Below are positions 18,801 through 26,722 of a stretch of 57,460 bases of DNA, piece after piece. The first letter of the stretch is position 1; each line of letters opens with the position of its first letter. A program made the translations under genes and the position numbers. The stretch comes from CAYUYM01 sp964449305 (lineage in GTDB: Bacteria; Bacteroidota; Ignavibacteria; SZUA-365; CAYQST01): positions 1 to 57,460 of the forward strand of contig CAYUYM010000006.1 of assembly GCA_964449305.1 (NCBI GenBank), given 5' to 3'. A model generated the notes under the pieces. That model did not search any database, was not told the DNA's origin, and saw only the letters and a list, made by a program, of their open reading frames with translations.

Positions 18801-19064
18801 GGCTTCCCAGGTTGTTCCGGCGTTTGTCGTCTTCCACACACCGCCATATGCCACGGCGATGTACCACGTGTTGCGATCCCGCGGGTGCATGGCGATGTCC
18901 ACGATGCGCCCCGACGTGATGGCGGGACCGATGCATCGGAACTTCAAACCTCCGAGAATGTCGGCCGTGAGCTTCGGATCGCCGGGTTTGGGATCCCCGC
19001 CCGGTGCGGCCACCAGATGGGAGGCAATGAGGAGAAGCAGCAGAAGAGAGGCAAGGTGTTTCAT
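15834..19064 (-). CDS. Large secreted BNR/VPS10 (sortilin-like) beta-propeller protein
   Basis: About 1076 residues. The ATG at 19064 gives a signal peptide (MKHLASLLLLLLIASHLVAA). The body is a multi-bladed propeller with many Asp-box repeats: YRSEDGGKSW, YRTQDGGKTW, YRSADGGATW, FRSTDRGATW, FRSDDRGDTW, LRSTDNGASW. This is the pattern of VPS10/sialidase-like exported proteins common in Bacteroidota. After residue about 760 the propeller gives way to a region rich in charged residues and a C-terminal helical part ending LEGRLDVLGAPW. No T9SS tail is seen, unlike the propeller protein at 21173-23974. The frame is open upstream to 19313, but that extension looks non-coding. Enzymatic activity is unproven; some relatives are annotated as glycosyl hydrolases without evidence. 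Confidence 0.85.
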   Translation of the reverse strand: MKHLASLLLLLLIASHLVAAPGGDPKPGDPKLTADILGGLKFRCIGPAITSGRIVDIAMHPRDRNTWYIAVAYGGVWKTTNAGTTWEAIFENERSSSIGCVAVDPNNPHVVWVGTGENNSQRSVGWGDGVYRSEDGGKSWRCMGLKTSEHIAKILIDPRNANTVLVACQGPLWAAGGERGVYRTQDGGKTWKAVLTISDNTGITDLVMDPRNPDLLYAASYQRRRHVWTMIDGGPETNMYRSADGGATWDTLRTGLPGVEKGRIGLAISPVNPDVLFAVIEAADKAGGFFRSTDRGATWEKRSSYTSSNPQYYQELLCDPVDVDRVYSLDTYLSVTDDGGRTFRTLGNRNRHVDDHAMWIEPTNASHLIVGGDGGLYESFDRGATWRFFENLPITQFYRITADNTEPFYWVYGGTQDNNSLGAPSRTLKSDGIMSEDWLFTNGGDGFKSQIDPVDPNIVYAQAQYGDLTRFDRKSGERVSIQPQPGMGEAPLRWNWDSPLIISPHKHTRLWFAANRVFRSDDRGDTWTAVSGDLTRQIDRNTLPVFGAIPSVDAVAKHVSTSFYGNIITLSESPLVDGLLYAGTDDGLIQVTKNGGGSWTAIGSFPKVPANTYVSAVVTSQHAANTVYAAFDNHKNADFTAYLLRSTDNGASWESIAGDLPKEPVYCIAEDHVNPRLLFVGTEFGLYVTVDGGKRWMRMKAGLPSSPIKDIAIQKRENDLVLASFGRGIFILDDYTPLRTLTDDAVKRDGFVFPVKDAWMYITAWARSKGAQGETFFTAPNPEFGATFTYYLREVPKTRRQVRRDAEKEARAAGRIPPYPAMEQLREEEEQKPAEVQFTIRDEEGTPVRVLTAPMQKGVQRIVWDLRYSDRSPIRAGAGPNGSAMLAMPGRYTVSMATVIDGRVTVLDSAVALTAKVLETSTLPAADRRALVEFQQKLALLQRTVLGASSRAAVLKERLGAIRSALASTPAAPRELFDERDAMERRLSAMQRALNGDPLLSERNENQPPSITGRLMDAVWNQWGSTSPPTTTNRDAVTIVEALFAPVQAELKALDAELKALEGRLDVLGAPWTPGR

Positions 19065-19303
19065 GGCAGGGAAGGGTTGGGTGGTGGTGGAACGATGTCG
19101 ACCGTCATGCGTCACATGAGTGAAAGCACGTACTCGTGCTGCACGGCATATGGAGAGAGGTGCACGTGCATGGTCGCTGGTTTTTGTAATGTGTTCATCG
19201 GGTGGAACAGATGCGTGCGTGACATGCGCAGCGGGTTTTGCCGGCATCCGGTGCCGGGAAAGGGGGAAGTTGGCGGATTTGGGATGAATGGCATCGGATT
19301 GCA

Positions 19304-19310
19304 CAAGATA
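19304..19310 (-). promoter_or_regulatory. Promoter-like -7 box TATCTTG (minus strand)
   Basis: The minus-strand 11-mer TATCTTGTGCA (19300-19310) is identical to one at 20994-21004 ahead of the next minus-strand operon. It lies about 240 bases before the start of the propeller gene, which implies a long leader. Confidence 0.35.
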
Positions 19311-19320
19311 CAATGCGGAA

Positions 19321-19353
19321 ACCGGGGAGGAAAGCTTGGCCTTCCCCCCCGGT
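19321..19353 (-). terminator. Hairpin after the beta-barrel gene pair
   Basis: ACCGGGGAGGAA (19321-19332) pairs with TTCCCCCCCGGT (19342-19353) with one mismatch over a 9-base loop. It follows the stop of the gene ending at 19376 and precedes the next minus-strand promoter box, a sensible position for a terminator. No strong U-tract. Confidence 0.5.
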
Positions 19354-19375
19354 GATGATGCACTCCCGACGCGGA

Positions 19376-20239
19376 TCAGAGCCGTGCGATGAAGCCAGCG
19401 GTGATGCCGATGAGCTTTGTGGTGCTTTCCGGCTCCAGAAACAGATCCCGATCATACTCTCTGTAGGGGTTGCTCTTCCCGTAGCCGTACCACTCGTAAT
19501 ACGGGGAAAGGCACAGCGACCAGTTGTCCGACAGCCCGATGCACACGGGCGCGGTGATGCGGAAACCAAAGCGATTGCCAAGGGTGAGCACAACGTTGTC
19601 GCCACTGAAGTAGATACGCATCGTGCCATGCACCATGATCGAGGCTTCCAGATCAAGCCCCATCGTCACCGTGGGGCTCACCCGCGAGTTCAGCAGAAAG
19701 CCCACCGGCAGGGTGTGCCACATGTAGAGCTCCCGGATGCCACCCGAGCCCTGGATGTTCCTGTCCCATTCGCGATACTGATAGCCGATGTGCGGGGTCA
19801 GTGTCCATGATCCGCCCAGCTCCGAGCGGTAATTGGTGGTCACTCCGATGCGCATGAAGGAGGACTTGGTGTCCGATGTGACCGGGGCGCCGAGCTGGGT
19901 TGAGCCGTCGTATGTTTCTGTTGCGGCGGCATAGGCAAGCCCCACAGCGAAATACAACGGATAGTGCCTGTTGGTGGTGGTCGAGATGTGGAAACCGGGG
20001 ATGAGCCCCGCCTCCGTGCTTTTCATCGGTGCTGTGAGTTCCTCCTTGTAGTCGAGGTGGAAGCACTCCAGTCCGAAGGTGATGTCCGTGGGAAGCACGG
20101 GTGGGCCGTCGTAGCTCTGTGCATCGGTCTGCGCCAGCATCGGTGCCCCCGGCAGACTCAGCATCAGGAGTGTCATTCCAAGGCAGAAATGCATCAGGAA
20201 ACGATTGGTCCGATCGATGGAGAAGATGAGCGCGTTCAT
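19376..20239 (-). CDS. Putative outer-membrane beta-barrel protein
   Basis: 287 residues, family not recognised. A signal peptide is visible (LGMTLLMLSLPGAPMLAQ) after a short N-terminal extension. The mature part alternates polar and hydrophobic residues in strands rich in Tyr, Trp, Gly and Thr (YPLYFAVGLAYAAA, WTLTPHIGYQYREW, LCLSPYYEWYGYG) and ends IGITAGFIARL, typical of an outer-membrane barrel. The start at 20239 overlaps the stop of the upstream gene by four bases (ATGA), indicating translational coupling. A later ATG (MHFCLG) would shorten the lead by 15 residues. Confidence 0.7.
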   Translation of the reverse strand: MNALIFSIDRTNRFLMHFCLGMTLLMLSLPGAPMLAQTDAQSYDGPPVLPTDITFGLECFHLDYKEELTAPMKSTEAGLIPGFHISTTTNRHYPLYFAVGLAYAAATETYDGSTQLGAPVTSDTKSSFMRIGVTTNYRSELGGSWTLTPHIGYQYREWDRNIQGSGGIRELYMWHTLPVGFLLNSRVSPTVTMGLDLEASIMVHGTMRIYFSGDNVVLTLGNRFGFRITAPVCIGLSDNWSLCLSPYYEWYGYGKSNPYREYDRDLFLEPESTTKLIGITAGFIARL

Positions 20240-20883
20240 ATCGACACCCCCATGATGAATGACAGTGTGCGATCCTTCCAGGTGGTTTCGGTGAGGTACG
20301 ACGACATGCCAAGCTCGTAGCGTGCATCGATACGCAAGCGCACATCACGAAACACGGGGAAATCACATCCCATTCCGATCACAAGGCCGAAAGTACTTCC
20401 TGTGACTTCATCATCATCCGGGCCCGACTGCGTTTCCGCGTCCGTGTTTCCTTCCGTGAGAAAGCTGGCCATGGTGGAGAGTGGCATCGACATCTGCAGG
20501 CCGGCGTAGAGGCGATACCGTGAAGTGACTCCCATCCATGTCATATACTGGCCGAGCGCGTTGATCTCCAACCGCTCCATCATGATGGTCGCCTTGGTTG
20601 TCCCCTGATAGTCTTCGTACTCGGATACGGCGCCCTTGTTCGAATACCACACCTCCGGGACGAAGGTGAAGCTGCCTCCCGAACCGAGGGCCAGGAACGC
20701 TCCCAGCCGGAGCGAGTGGCGGGGATCAGCATCGCGATCGAGATCCCAACTGAGTGAGGAGAAATTGATGCCGCCCAACAGGCCGAATTCAGGGCGCGAC
20801 TGAGCCTGGCCCCGTGGCGGCCCGAGAAGGGCGGATACGACGAGCAGCAGGATGAACATTGCATAACCATGCTGTTTCTGCAT
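20236..20883 (-). CDS. PorT-like outer-membrane beta-barrel protein
   Basis: 215 residues. The N-terminus has a signal peptide (MFILLLVVSALLG, then PPRGQAQ). The mature part starts EFGLLGGINFSSLSWD and ends in strands such as VRLRIDARYELGMSSYL and LSFIMGVSI, resembling the PorT/OMP_b-brl family of Bacteroidota. A strong Shine-Dalgarno site (GGAGG, minus strand 20888-20892, four bases from the ATG) is unusual for this window. It is first in a two-gene operon with the coupled barrel gene, transcribed divergently from the T9SS propeller gene. Function unknown. Confidence 0.75.
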   Translation of the reverse strand: MQKQHGYAMFILLLVVSALLGPPRGQAQSRPEFGLLGGINFSSLSWDLDRDADPRHSLRLGAFLALGSGGSFTFVPEVWYSNKGAVSEYEDYQGTTKATIMMERLEINALGQYMTWMGVTSRYRLYAGLQMSMPLSTMASFLTEGNTDAETQSGPDDDEVTGSTFGLVIGMGCDFPVFRDVRLRIDARYELGMSSYLTETTWKDRTLSFIMGVSI

Positions 20884-20943
20884 GAAACCTCCAAGTTGAT
20901 GTGGTGTGGCAGCCCTTCACCGGACACGCAATGACATGAATGA

Positions 20944-20965
20944 TTCCCGACCGTGCAGTCGGGAA
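20944..20965 (-). promoter_or_regulatory. Hairpin in the leader of the beta-barrel operon
   Basis: TTCCCGAC (20944-20951) pairs perfectly with GTCGGGAA (20958-20965) over a 6-base loop. It lies between the promoter box at 20998-21004 and the start codon at 20883, so it would be in the 5' leader of the minus-strand transcript. Confidence 0.35.
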
Positions 20966-20997
20966 GCGAAGCCGATCAATTGATGAGCAGCTGTGCA

Positions 20998-21004
20998 CAA
21001 GATA
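20998..21004 (-). promoter_or_regulatory. Promoter-like -7 box TATCTTG (minus strand)
   Basis: Part of TATCTTGTGCA, shared exactly with 19300-19310. It is 114 bases upstream of the ATG at 20883. Confidence 0.4.
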
Positions 21005-21084
21005 GGGATGTCCCGGGAGAAAATCCATGAACCCAGACGGGGTGCAATGAAGTGGTGTTCCTGTGATTTGACATGGCTTTTCGG

Positions 21085-21093
21085 TACCTTTTT
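21085..21093 (+). promoter_or_regulatory. Possible -7 box TACCTTTTT
   Basis: TACCTTT fits TANNTTT. A TTTG at 21067-21070 lies upstream, but the 14-base spacing is shorter than usual. It is about 80 bases before the ATG at 21173. Confidence 0.3.
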
Positions 21094-21172
21094 CTGCTGG
21101 CGCCCGCGTACGGTGATGGCCTCGTCCGCCGTGGAGCGACCTGAATTGCACCCACGAATTCCGGAGTGTGAA

Positions 21173-23974
21173 ATGAAACGTCATGCAGCATTGATGCCGG
21201 GCATCCTCGTTCTGCTTTGCCTCGCCGTGATTGGTGTCCACGCGCAACCCTCCAAACTCCTTTCCCGTGGCATGGGAGGCGGGGGCGCCCTGTTCCATCC
21301 ATCCATCGGTCCGGCCGAATTCGAGGACATGTATGTGTCCTGCGACATGGGGGGGGTGTATCGCTCGGGCACATTGGGAGGCACGTGGACGCTGCTCGAT
21401 TTCCGTCAGATCTGCGGTGGGGGCTACACCGGGAAGGTGCAGTTCACCAGGGATTGGAGCACGCTGTATGCAATCACGAACAAGGATGAAGAGCCCAGGA
21501 CTGTGAAAAGCACGAACGGGGGCTTCACCTGGGTCGCGACCACTGATCCAACCAATCGCAAGACCTATACGCTGTTCGCGGATCCCCGGCAGACCACCAT
21601 GCTGATCGTCTCGAGTGACTCTGCGATGTGGCTGTCGAACGATGGCGGGCAGACGTTCGTGCAGAGATACATGGACAAGACAAGTCGCGGCTGCCACATC
21701 GCCGGGGTGTTTTTCGACATGCCGAACATCTACATCGGCACAAATGCCGGCCTGCTCGTGTCCACGAACGGTGGCACATCCTTCACGCTGGATCCGCTCA
21801 ACGGCGTCCCCGCAGGCGAGGCGATGGTGTCCTTCACCGGCGCTCGCACGGGAACGACCACGCGCCTGCTCTGTGTGACGCTTGGCACAGGCGATGTGTA
21901 TCCGGGGGTGACCGGCGCGGAGTATGTGAACTTCAAGAATGTCTACACCACCACCGTCGGGTCCGGGTCGTGGACCGCGCACGCAGCGGCGCTGCCCGCG
22001 GGCGCAAGGCCGTTCTTCTGCGCCATGGCTGTGGAAAACGCAAACATCGCCTGGCTCGCCGGCGGATCGGTGTCCGGTGTCCCCACCGTGCTGAAGACCA
22101 CCGACGGAGGTGGCACATGGACGACGTCCTTCATCACCACCAACAACCAGAACATCCTCACGGGCTGGAGTGGACAGAATGGCGATCGCGACTGGACCTA
22201 CGGGGAATACGCGCTCGGTCTGTCGGTGTCGCCCACGGATCCTTCCCGTGTGGCCTTCACCGATCTCGGGTTTGTGCATGTGACGCGCGACGGTGGCACA
22301 ACATGGAAGCAGGCCTATCTTGCAGCATCGGCACAGAACCCCGCCGGGGCGCCCACACCCAAGGGCAGGGCCTATCAGAGCAACGGCATGGAGAACACCT
22401 CCGTGTGGAACCTCCTGTGGGCCGATCCCAACACCATCATCGGATGCTATACCGACATCCGCGCCGCGATCAGCACCGACGGCGGCGGATCGTGGTCGCA
22501 GAACTTCACGGGACATACGCTCAACACCATGTACCATGCCATCAAACACCCGGGCGGTGGCGTCATCTACGCCGCCACATCATCGGTGCACGACATCTAC
22601 GAAAGCACACATCTGACCGATGCGGCGCTTGATGGCGGGCAGGGAAAGGTGCTCTTCTCCCTGGACACCGGCAGAACCTGGCAGACACTCCACGACTTCC
22701 TCCATCCCGTCATCTGGCTCGCCATGGATCCCACGGATCCGAACCGGATGTATGCATCAGTGGTCCACAGCACGGCCGGTGGCATCTACATGACCAACGA
22801 TGTGCTCGCCGGGGCGGCATCGCAGTGGGTCCGGGTCAACGCCCCACCGCGCACCGAGGGTCATCCCTACAACGTCGTCGTCCTCGGCGATGGCAGCCTC
22901 GTGTGCACGTATTCGGGGCGTCGCAGCAACAACGCCTTCACCGCCTCCTCCGGAGTGTTTTACAGCACCGACCATGGCAACTTCTGGCAGGACCGATCCG
23001 CCAATCCCGGCATGCATTATTGGACAAAGGATATCACGATCGACCCATCGGATCTCACGCAGAACACATGGTACGTCGGGGTCTACAGCGGCTGGGGCGG
23101 TGCGTCCAACAGCCAGGGAGGTCTGTACCGCACCACCGACCGCGGCATGAGCTGGAACAAGATCCTGATCAGGAACCGCGTGCAGTCCTGCACCTTTCAT
23201 CCGTCCAAAACGCCCGAACTCTTTGTGACCACGGAAGGTGACGGTCTGCTGTACACCTACGATGTCCGTGGCAGCAACCCCTCCTTCTACTCCGTTGCGA
23301 ACTATCCCTTTGCGCATCCCACACGGGTGATCTTCAACCCCTACAACGGCAGCGAAGTGTGGATCGCCTCCTTCGGCTTCGGGCTCATGACGGGCCGTGC
23401 CACACCGGTGCCGGTGGAGCTCACCTCCCTGACAGCAGGACTGGACAACGGGCTGACACATCTGGCGTGGAGCACGGAATCCGAGACGGTCAATGCCGGT
23501 TTCGGAATCCAGCGACGCCATGCATCAGACGCCGCATGGACGGAGATCGGCTTTGTGCCGGGTGCCGGAACCACCTCCGGCATGCACCGCTACACCTTCA
23601 TTGATCGGGATCCCGCACGGCCGGGCACCACGGAGTACCGCCTCGCGCAGCGCGATCTCGACGGCACGGAGACGCTGTCCCACACGGTGTCCGTCACCGC
23701 CGCCGCCCCCGCGCGTCCCGCCATCACGTCGGTGTTTCCCTCGCCCATCCACGGCGTGTCCACGGTGCAGGTGTCGCTGGCCGAGGCCGGGCCGATGATG
23801 GTGGAGGTGATCAATGTTCTGGGTCAGCGTGTGGCCACGCTTGCCGATGGTGTGTATTCCGCCGGGACGCACGCCCTGCACATCGATGGAAGCGCCCCTG
23901 CCCCCGGTCTGTATCTCATCCGGATGAGCACGGCGGCCGGCACATCGGTGCTGCCCGTGCAGACACTGCGCTAG
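21173..23974 (+). CDS. T9SS-secreted BNR/sialidase-like propeller protein
   Basis: About 933 residues. The ATG at 21173 starts a signal peptide (MKRHAALMPGILVLLCLAV, ending near VHAQ). The body is a two-part Asp-box propeller resembling GH74/VPS10 folds: VKSTNGGFTW, WLSNDGGQTF, LKTTDGGGTW, AISTDGGGSW and YRTTDRGMSW. After about residue 745 comes a fibronectin-like module (PVELTSLTAGLDNG, GFGIQRR) common in T9SS substrates, and then the sorting tail (ITSVFPSPIHG, VINVLGQRVATL, APGLYLIRMS). It is predicted to be surface-exposed or released. The catalytic Asp pair of GH74 could not be confirmed. Divergent from the beta-barrel operon. Confidence 0.87.
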   Translation: MKRHAALMPGILVLLCLAVIGVHAQPSKLLSRGMGGGGALFHPSIGPAEFEDMYVSCDMGGVYRSGTLGGTWTLLDFRQICGGGYTGKVQFTRDWSTLYAITNKDEEPRTVKSTNGGFTWVATTDPTNRKTYTLFADPRQTTMLIVSSDSAMWLSNDGGQTFVQRYMDKTSRGCHIAGVFFDMPNIYIGTNAGLLVSTNGGTSFTLDPLNGVPAGEAMVSFTGARTGTTTRLLCVTLGTGDVYPGVTGAEYVNFKNVYTTTVGSGSWTAHAAALPAGARPFFCAMAVENANIAWLAGGSVSGVPTVLKTTDGGGTWTTSFITTNNQNILTGWSGQNGDRDWTYGEYALGLSVSPTDPSRVAFTDLGFVHVTRDGGTTWKQAYLAASAQNPAGAPTPKGRAYQSNGMENTSVWNLLWADPNTIIGCYTDIRAAISTDGGGSWSQNFTGHTLNTMYHAIKHPGGGVIYAATSSVHDIYESTHLTDAALDGGQGKVLFSLDTGRTWQTLHDFLHPVIWLAMDPTDPNRMYASVVHSTAGGIYMTNDVLAGAASQWVRVNAPPRTEGHPYNVVVLGDGSLVCTYSGRRSNNAFTASSGVFYSTDHGNFWQDRSANPGMHYWTKDITIDPSDLTQNTWYVGVYSGWGGASNSQGGLYRTTDRGMSWNKILIRNRVQSCTFHPSKTPELFVTTEGDGLLYTYDVRGSNPSFYSVANYPFAHPTRVIFNPYNGSEVWIASFGFGLMTGRATPVPVELTSLTAGLDNGLTHLAWSTESETVNAGFGIQRRHASDAAWTEIGFVPGAGTTSGMHRYTFIDRDPARPGTTEYRLAQRDLDGTETLSHTVSVTAAAPARPAITSVFPSPIHGVSTVQVSLAEAGPMMVEVINVLGQRVATLADGVYSAGTHALHIDGSAPAPGLYLIRMSTAAGTSVLPVQTLR

Positions 23975-23992
23975 GCGGCCGGTGCGCGCCGA

Positions 23993-25525
23993 ATGAACGG
24001 GATTCTGCGCCAGTGGAGTGATTTCCTTTCCGGTCCCGGGTTCCCCGCCACGGGGGGCTTCGTTGCGGCAGTGCTCCTGCTTCTTGCCGTGAGTGAAGCG
24101 CTCCGCCGGGCACTGCATCTGCGTGCGGAATTCAGCCGCAAGATGGTGCACATCGGCACGGGGTTCATCGTGTTCTTCGCTCCGCACTGGATCACACACG
24201 GCGGACCCGTGATGGCGCTGGGCGTCCTGTTCACGTTCGTGAACCTGCTGGCCTACCGCAGGCACTGGCTTGAGGCGGTGCACCGCAACACGCGCAACTC
24301 CCACGGCACGGCATACTACCCGTTCGCGCTGTTCCTGCTCGCCTCCGTGGCGTGGAACGACCATGTGCCGCTTGTGATCGCGGGCATGCTTGTGATGGCG
24401 CTGGGCGACGGTCTGGCGGGCATCGCCGGCGAGCTGCTTCCCCGGCCGGTTGTCTACCGACTCACCTCGTCGGAGAAATCGCTCGAGGGATCCCTCGTCA
24501 TGTTCCTCGGGTCGTTCGCCGCCCTGCTGCTCACCTGGCTCGGCTTCTCCAACTACGACGGCTTTGTGCGCTTCATTGCCGCTCACGGTGTGCCCATGCT
24601 CGTGGCATGTTTCGCCGCCGTGGCACTCTTCGCGACAGCATGGGAGGCCGTCTCCTCCCGCGGCACAGACAACCTGACCGTGCCGGTGATGACGGCCTTC
24701 GCCCTTGCCCTCTGCCTGTGGCCGTCCACCACCGATGGCGTGCCGGCCTTCCTCACGGCCTCCCTCCTCGGCCTCGCCATCGCGCTGGTCTCCGTGCGGC
24801 TGCACTTCCTGACGGCCTCAGGAGCCGTGGCAACGTACATCCTCGCCGCAGTGATCTGGGGCGTGGGCGGGTTCACCTGGACCGCCCCCATCCTCGCATT
24901 CTTCATTCTGTCCAGCATCCTGTCCAAAGTCGGGCGCTCGCACGAACCTGTGGGCGGGAGTGTGGCGGAGAAATCCCACACGCGCGACCTGTGGCAGGTG
25001 CTCGCCAACGGCGGCCTCGCAGGCCTTCTGGCGATGGGGTCGCAGCTTCTGCCGCATCCGGCATGGTACGCCGCCTTTCTTGGCGCCGTGGCGGCGGTGA
25101 CGGCCGACACGTGGAGCACGGAGACGGGCATGCTCTCCGGACACACTCCCCGCAGCATCCTCACCATGGCGCCCGTGGAGCGCGGCATCTCGGGTGGCAT
25201 CACGGCGGTGGGCACGCTCGGGGGCACGCTGGGAGCGGCCACCATCGCACTCATCGCCCATCTGGCCGGCGGCCTCACCGGACGCACGTTTCTTGCCATC
25301 ACCATCGGCGGCGCGGTGGGCAACCTTGCGGACTCCTTCTTCGGCGCACTTGTCCAAGTGCGGCTGCGCTGCACGGTGTGCCATGCCAGCACCGAGCGCA
25401 GCGCGCACTGCGGCAGGCCCACGGAGCACGCCGGCGGCCTGCCCTGGGTGACGAACGACGTGGTCAACATCCTCTGTGCGTGCAGTGGTGCGGCCGTGGC
25501 CGTCCTCCTGCTCCATGCGTGGTGA
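23993..25525 (+). CDS. Phytol/polyprenol kinase fused to DUF92 (VTE5-VTE6-like)
   Basis: 510 residues with about a dozen membrane helices. The N-terminal half (residues about 10-215) matches the CTP-dependent dolichol/phytol kinase family: RKMVHIGTGFIVFFAP, MALGDGLAGIAGE and SSEKSLEGSLVMF. The C-terminal half is a DUF92 domain with the typical ADTWSTETGMLSG and RGISGGITAVGTLGGTLGA motifs. In plants VTE5 phosphorylates phytol and VTE6 (a DUF92 protein) phosphorylates phytyl phosphate. A fusion therefore suggests one membrane enzyme that turns an isoprenoid alcohol into its diphosphate (inference). The substrate could be phytol, farnesol/geranylgeraniol or polyprenol. It begins 18 bp after the T9SS propeller gene. 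Confidence 0.85.
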   Translation: MNGILRQWSDFLSGPGFPATGGFVAAVLLLLAVSEALRRALHLRAEFSRKMVHIGTGFIVFFAPHWITHGGPVMALGVLFTFVNLLAYRRHWLEAVHRNTRNSHGTAYYPFALFLLASVAWNDHVPLVIAGMLVMALGDGLAGIAGELLPRPVVYRLTSSEKSLEGSLVMFLGSFAALLLTWLGFSNYDGFVRFIAAHGVPMLVACFAAVALFATAWEAVSSRGTDNLTVPVMTAFALALCLWPSTTDGVPAFLTASLLGLAIALVSVRLHFLTASGAVATYILAAVIWGVGGFTWTAPILAFFILSSILSKVGRSHEPVGGSVAEKSHTRDLWQVLANGGLAGLLAMGSQLLPHPAWYAAFLGAVAAVTADTWSTETGMLSGHTPRSILTMAPVERGISGGITAVGTLGGTLGAATIALIAHLAGGLTGRTFLAITIGGAVGNLADSFFGALVQVRLRCTVCHASTERSAHCGRPTEHAGGLPWVTNDVVNILCACSGAAVAVLLLHAW

Positions 25526-25648
25526 CAAGCGGAACCGCCTTTCGTCTGATGCCGCGCTGGTGTAATTTCCCCGCATGACAAGGATGCACCGCCGGCGATC
25601 CGGAGACGACACGTTTCACCCCATTCCGCCTCCCGGCACCGGCAGGGC

Positions 25649-26701
25649 ATGGTACACATGATGCGCACACAACAACGACCACCGGCTGGCACACCATCCC
25701 GCGCCCTGATCACACACGGCGGCATCCGGCTTGTCCTGGCCCTTGTCATCGCCACCACCCTCGCCGGCGCTCCGGGCTGCCACCGCGACGAGATCACCGC
25801 GCCCGGAACCGACACGCTTCCCCCCGCACGCCCGACAGGGCTGCGCGTCGATGCCGCACAGGATGGCTACGTCGTGCTGCACTGGAACGCGAACACCGAG
25901 GCGGATCTTCGCGGGTATCTGCTTCATCGTGCGGACGGCCCGGTGCCGGCCCCGTTCCGCATCATCGACTCGACCGGCGGGCACGATGTGATCGACACGG
26001 TGGACGACTACACGCAGCTCTATCGCTACGTGGTGACGGCTGTGGACCGCGATGGCAACGAGAGCGCCCCGTCGGACACGGTGGCGACACTGTCCCCCAA
26101 CGTGGACACCCCGCTGGCCCCGGACCGGCTTCACGTGTTTGCACACAACGACGCCGACCTGTGGATGGAGCTCGCATGGACCATCCCTCCCGACGTGGAC
26201 ATCCACCACTATCGCATCTTCCGCTCAACCGGAACCTCGCCCCGCACGGATCCCGGGCGGCACGAGTTCGAATCCCCCGTGCCGTGGTACCACGACACGA
26301 CCGACCTCGCGATCAACACGCGCTACCACTATGCCGTGACGGCGGTGGACCGCGGTGCTCTTGAGAGCGATGGCGCTGCGGAGGACGACGACATGATCAC
26401 CGGCACGCCCATGCTTGTGTCCCCCGCGGATGGAGCGCGTGTCCCGTCCTGGCTCACCTTCCACTGGCGGCGTGTGCCGGGTGCGGTGCAGTACCGCATC
26501 GCGGTCTCGACACTGCCGGGTGCGGGTGAGCTGTGGCACTCCACCATGGCCGACACAGGTGACGAGACGCTGCAGCTCATGTATGCCGGGCCGCTGCTGA
26601 CGCTGGGGCGGACGTATTTCTGGCGCGTCGCCACCATCACCGCGAACACGGGGGTTCCGAATGCCCTGTCGGAGCCGCGCATGTTTCAGGTCATGGAGTA
26701 A
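25649..26701 (+). CDS. Lipoprotein with fibronectin type III domains
   Basis: 350 residues. The N-terminus is an export signal with a lipobox-like end (LAGAPGC, Cys at about residue 48). Two fibronectin-III domains follow (PARPTGLRVDAAQDG with LHRADG; PLAPDRLHVFAHND with IFRSTGTS). A third region, LVSPADGARVPSWLTFHW with LTLGRTYFWRVATI, is another FN3-like sandwich. It is probably anchored in the outer or inner membrane as a lipoprotein. It starts 123 bp after the kinase gene, with a weak TAATTTC box in the gap, and is followed after 21 bp by an outer-membrane protein gene, so the two likely act together. Function unknown. Confidence 0.75.
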   Translation: MVHMMRTQQRPPAGTPSRALITHGGIRLVLALVIATTLAGAPGCHRDEITAPGTDTLPPARPTGLRVDAAQDGYVVLHWNANTEADLRGYLLHRADGPVPAPFRIIDSTGGHDVIDTVDDYTQLYRYVVTAVDRDGNESAPSDTVATLSPNVDTPLAPDRLHVFAHNDADLWMELAWTIPPDVDIHHYRIFRSTGTSPRTDPGRHEFESPVPWYHDTTDLAINTRYHYAVTAVDRGALESDGAAEDDDMITGTPMLVSPADGARVPSWLTFHWRRVPGAVQYRIAVSTLPGAGELWHSTMADTGDETLQLMYAGPLLTLGRTYFWRVATITANTGVPNALSEPRMFQVME

Positions 26702-26722
26702 CCGCGTGGCAGGCGTTCATCC

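Noticed and set aside
19065..19313. Extension of the minus-strand propeller protein to 19313
   Set aside because: It would bury the evident signal peptide at MKHLASLLLLLL; the added sequence is rich in His, Ala and Arg with no pattern.
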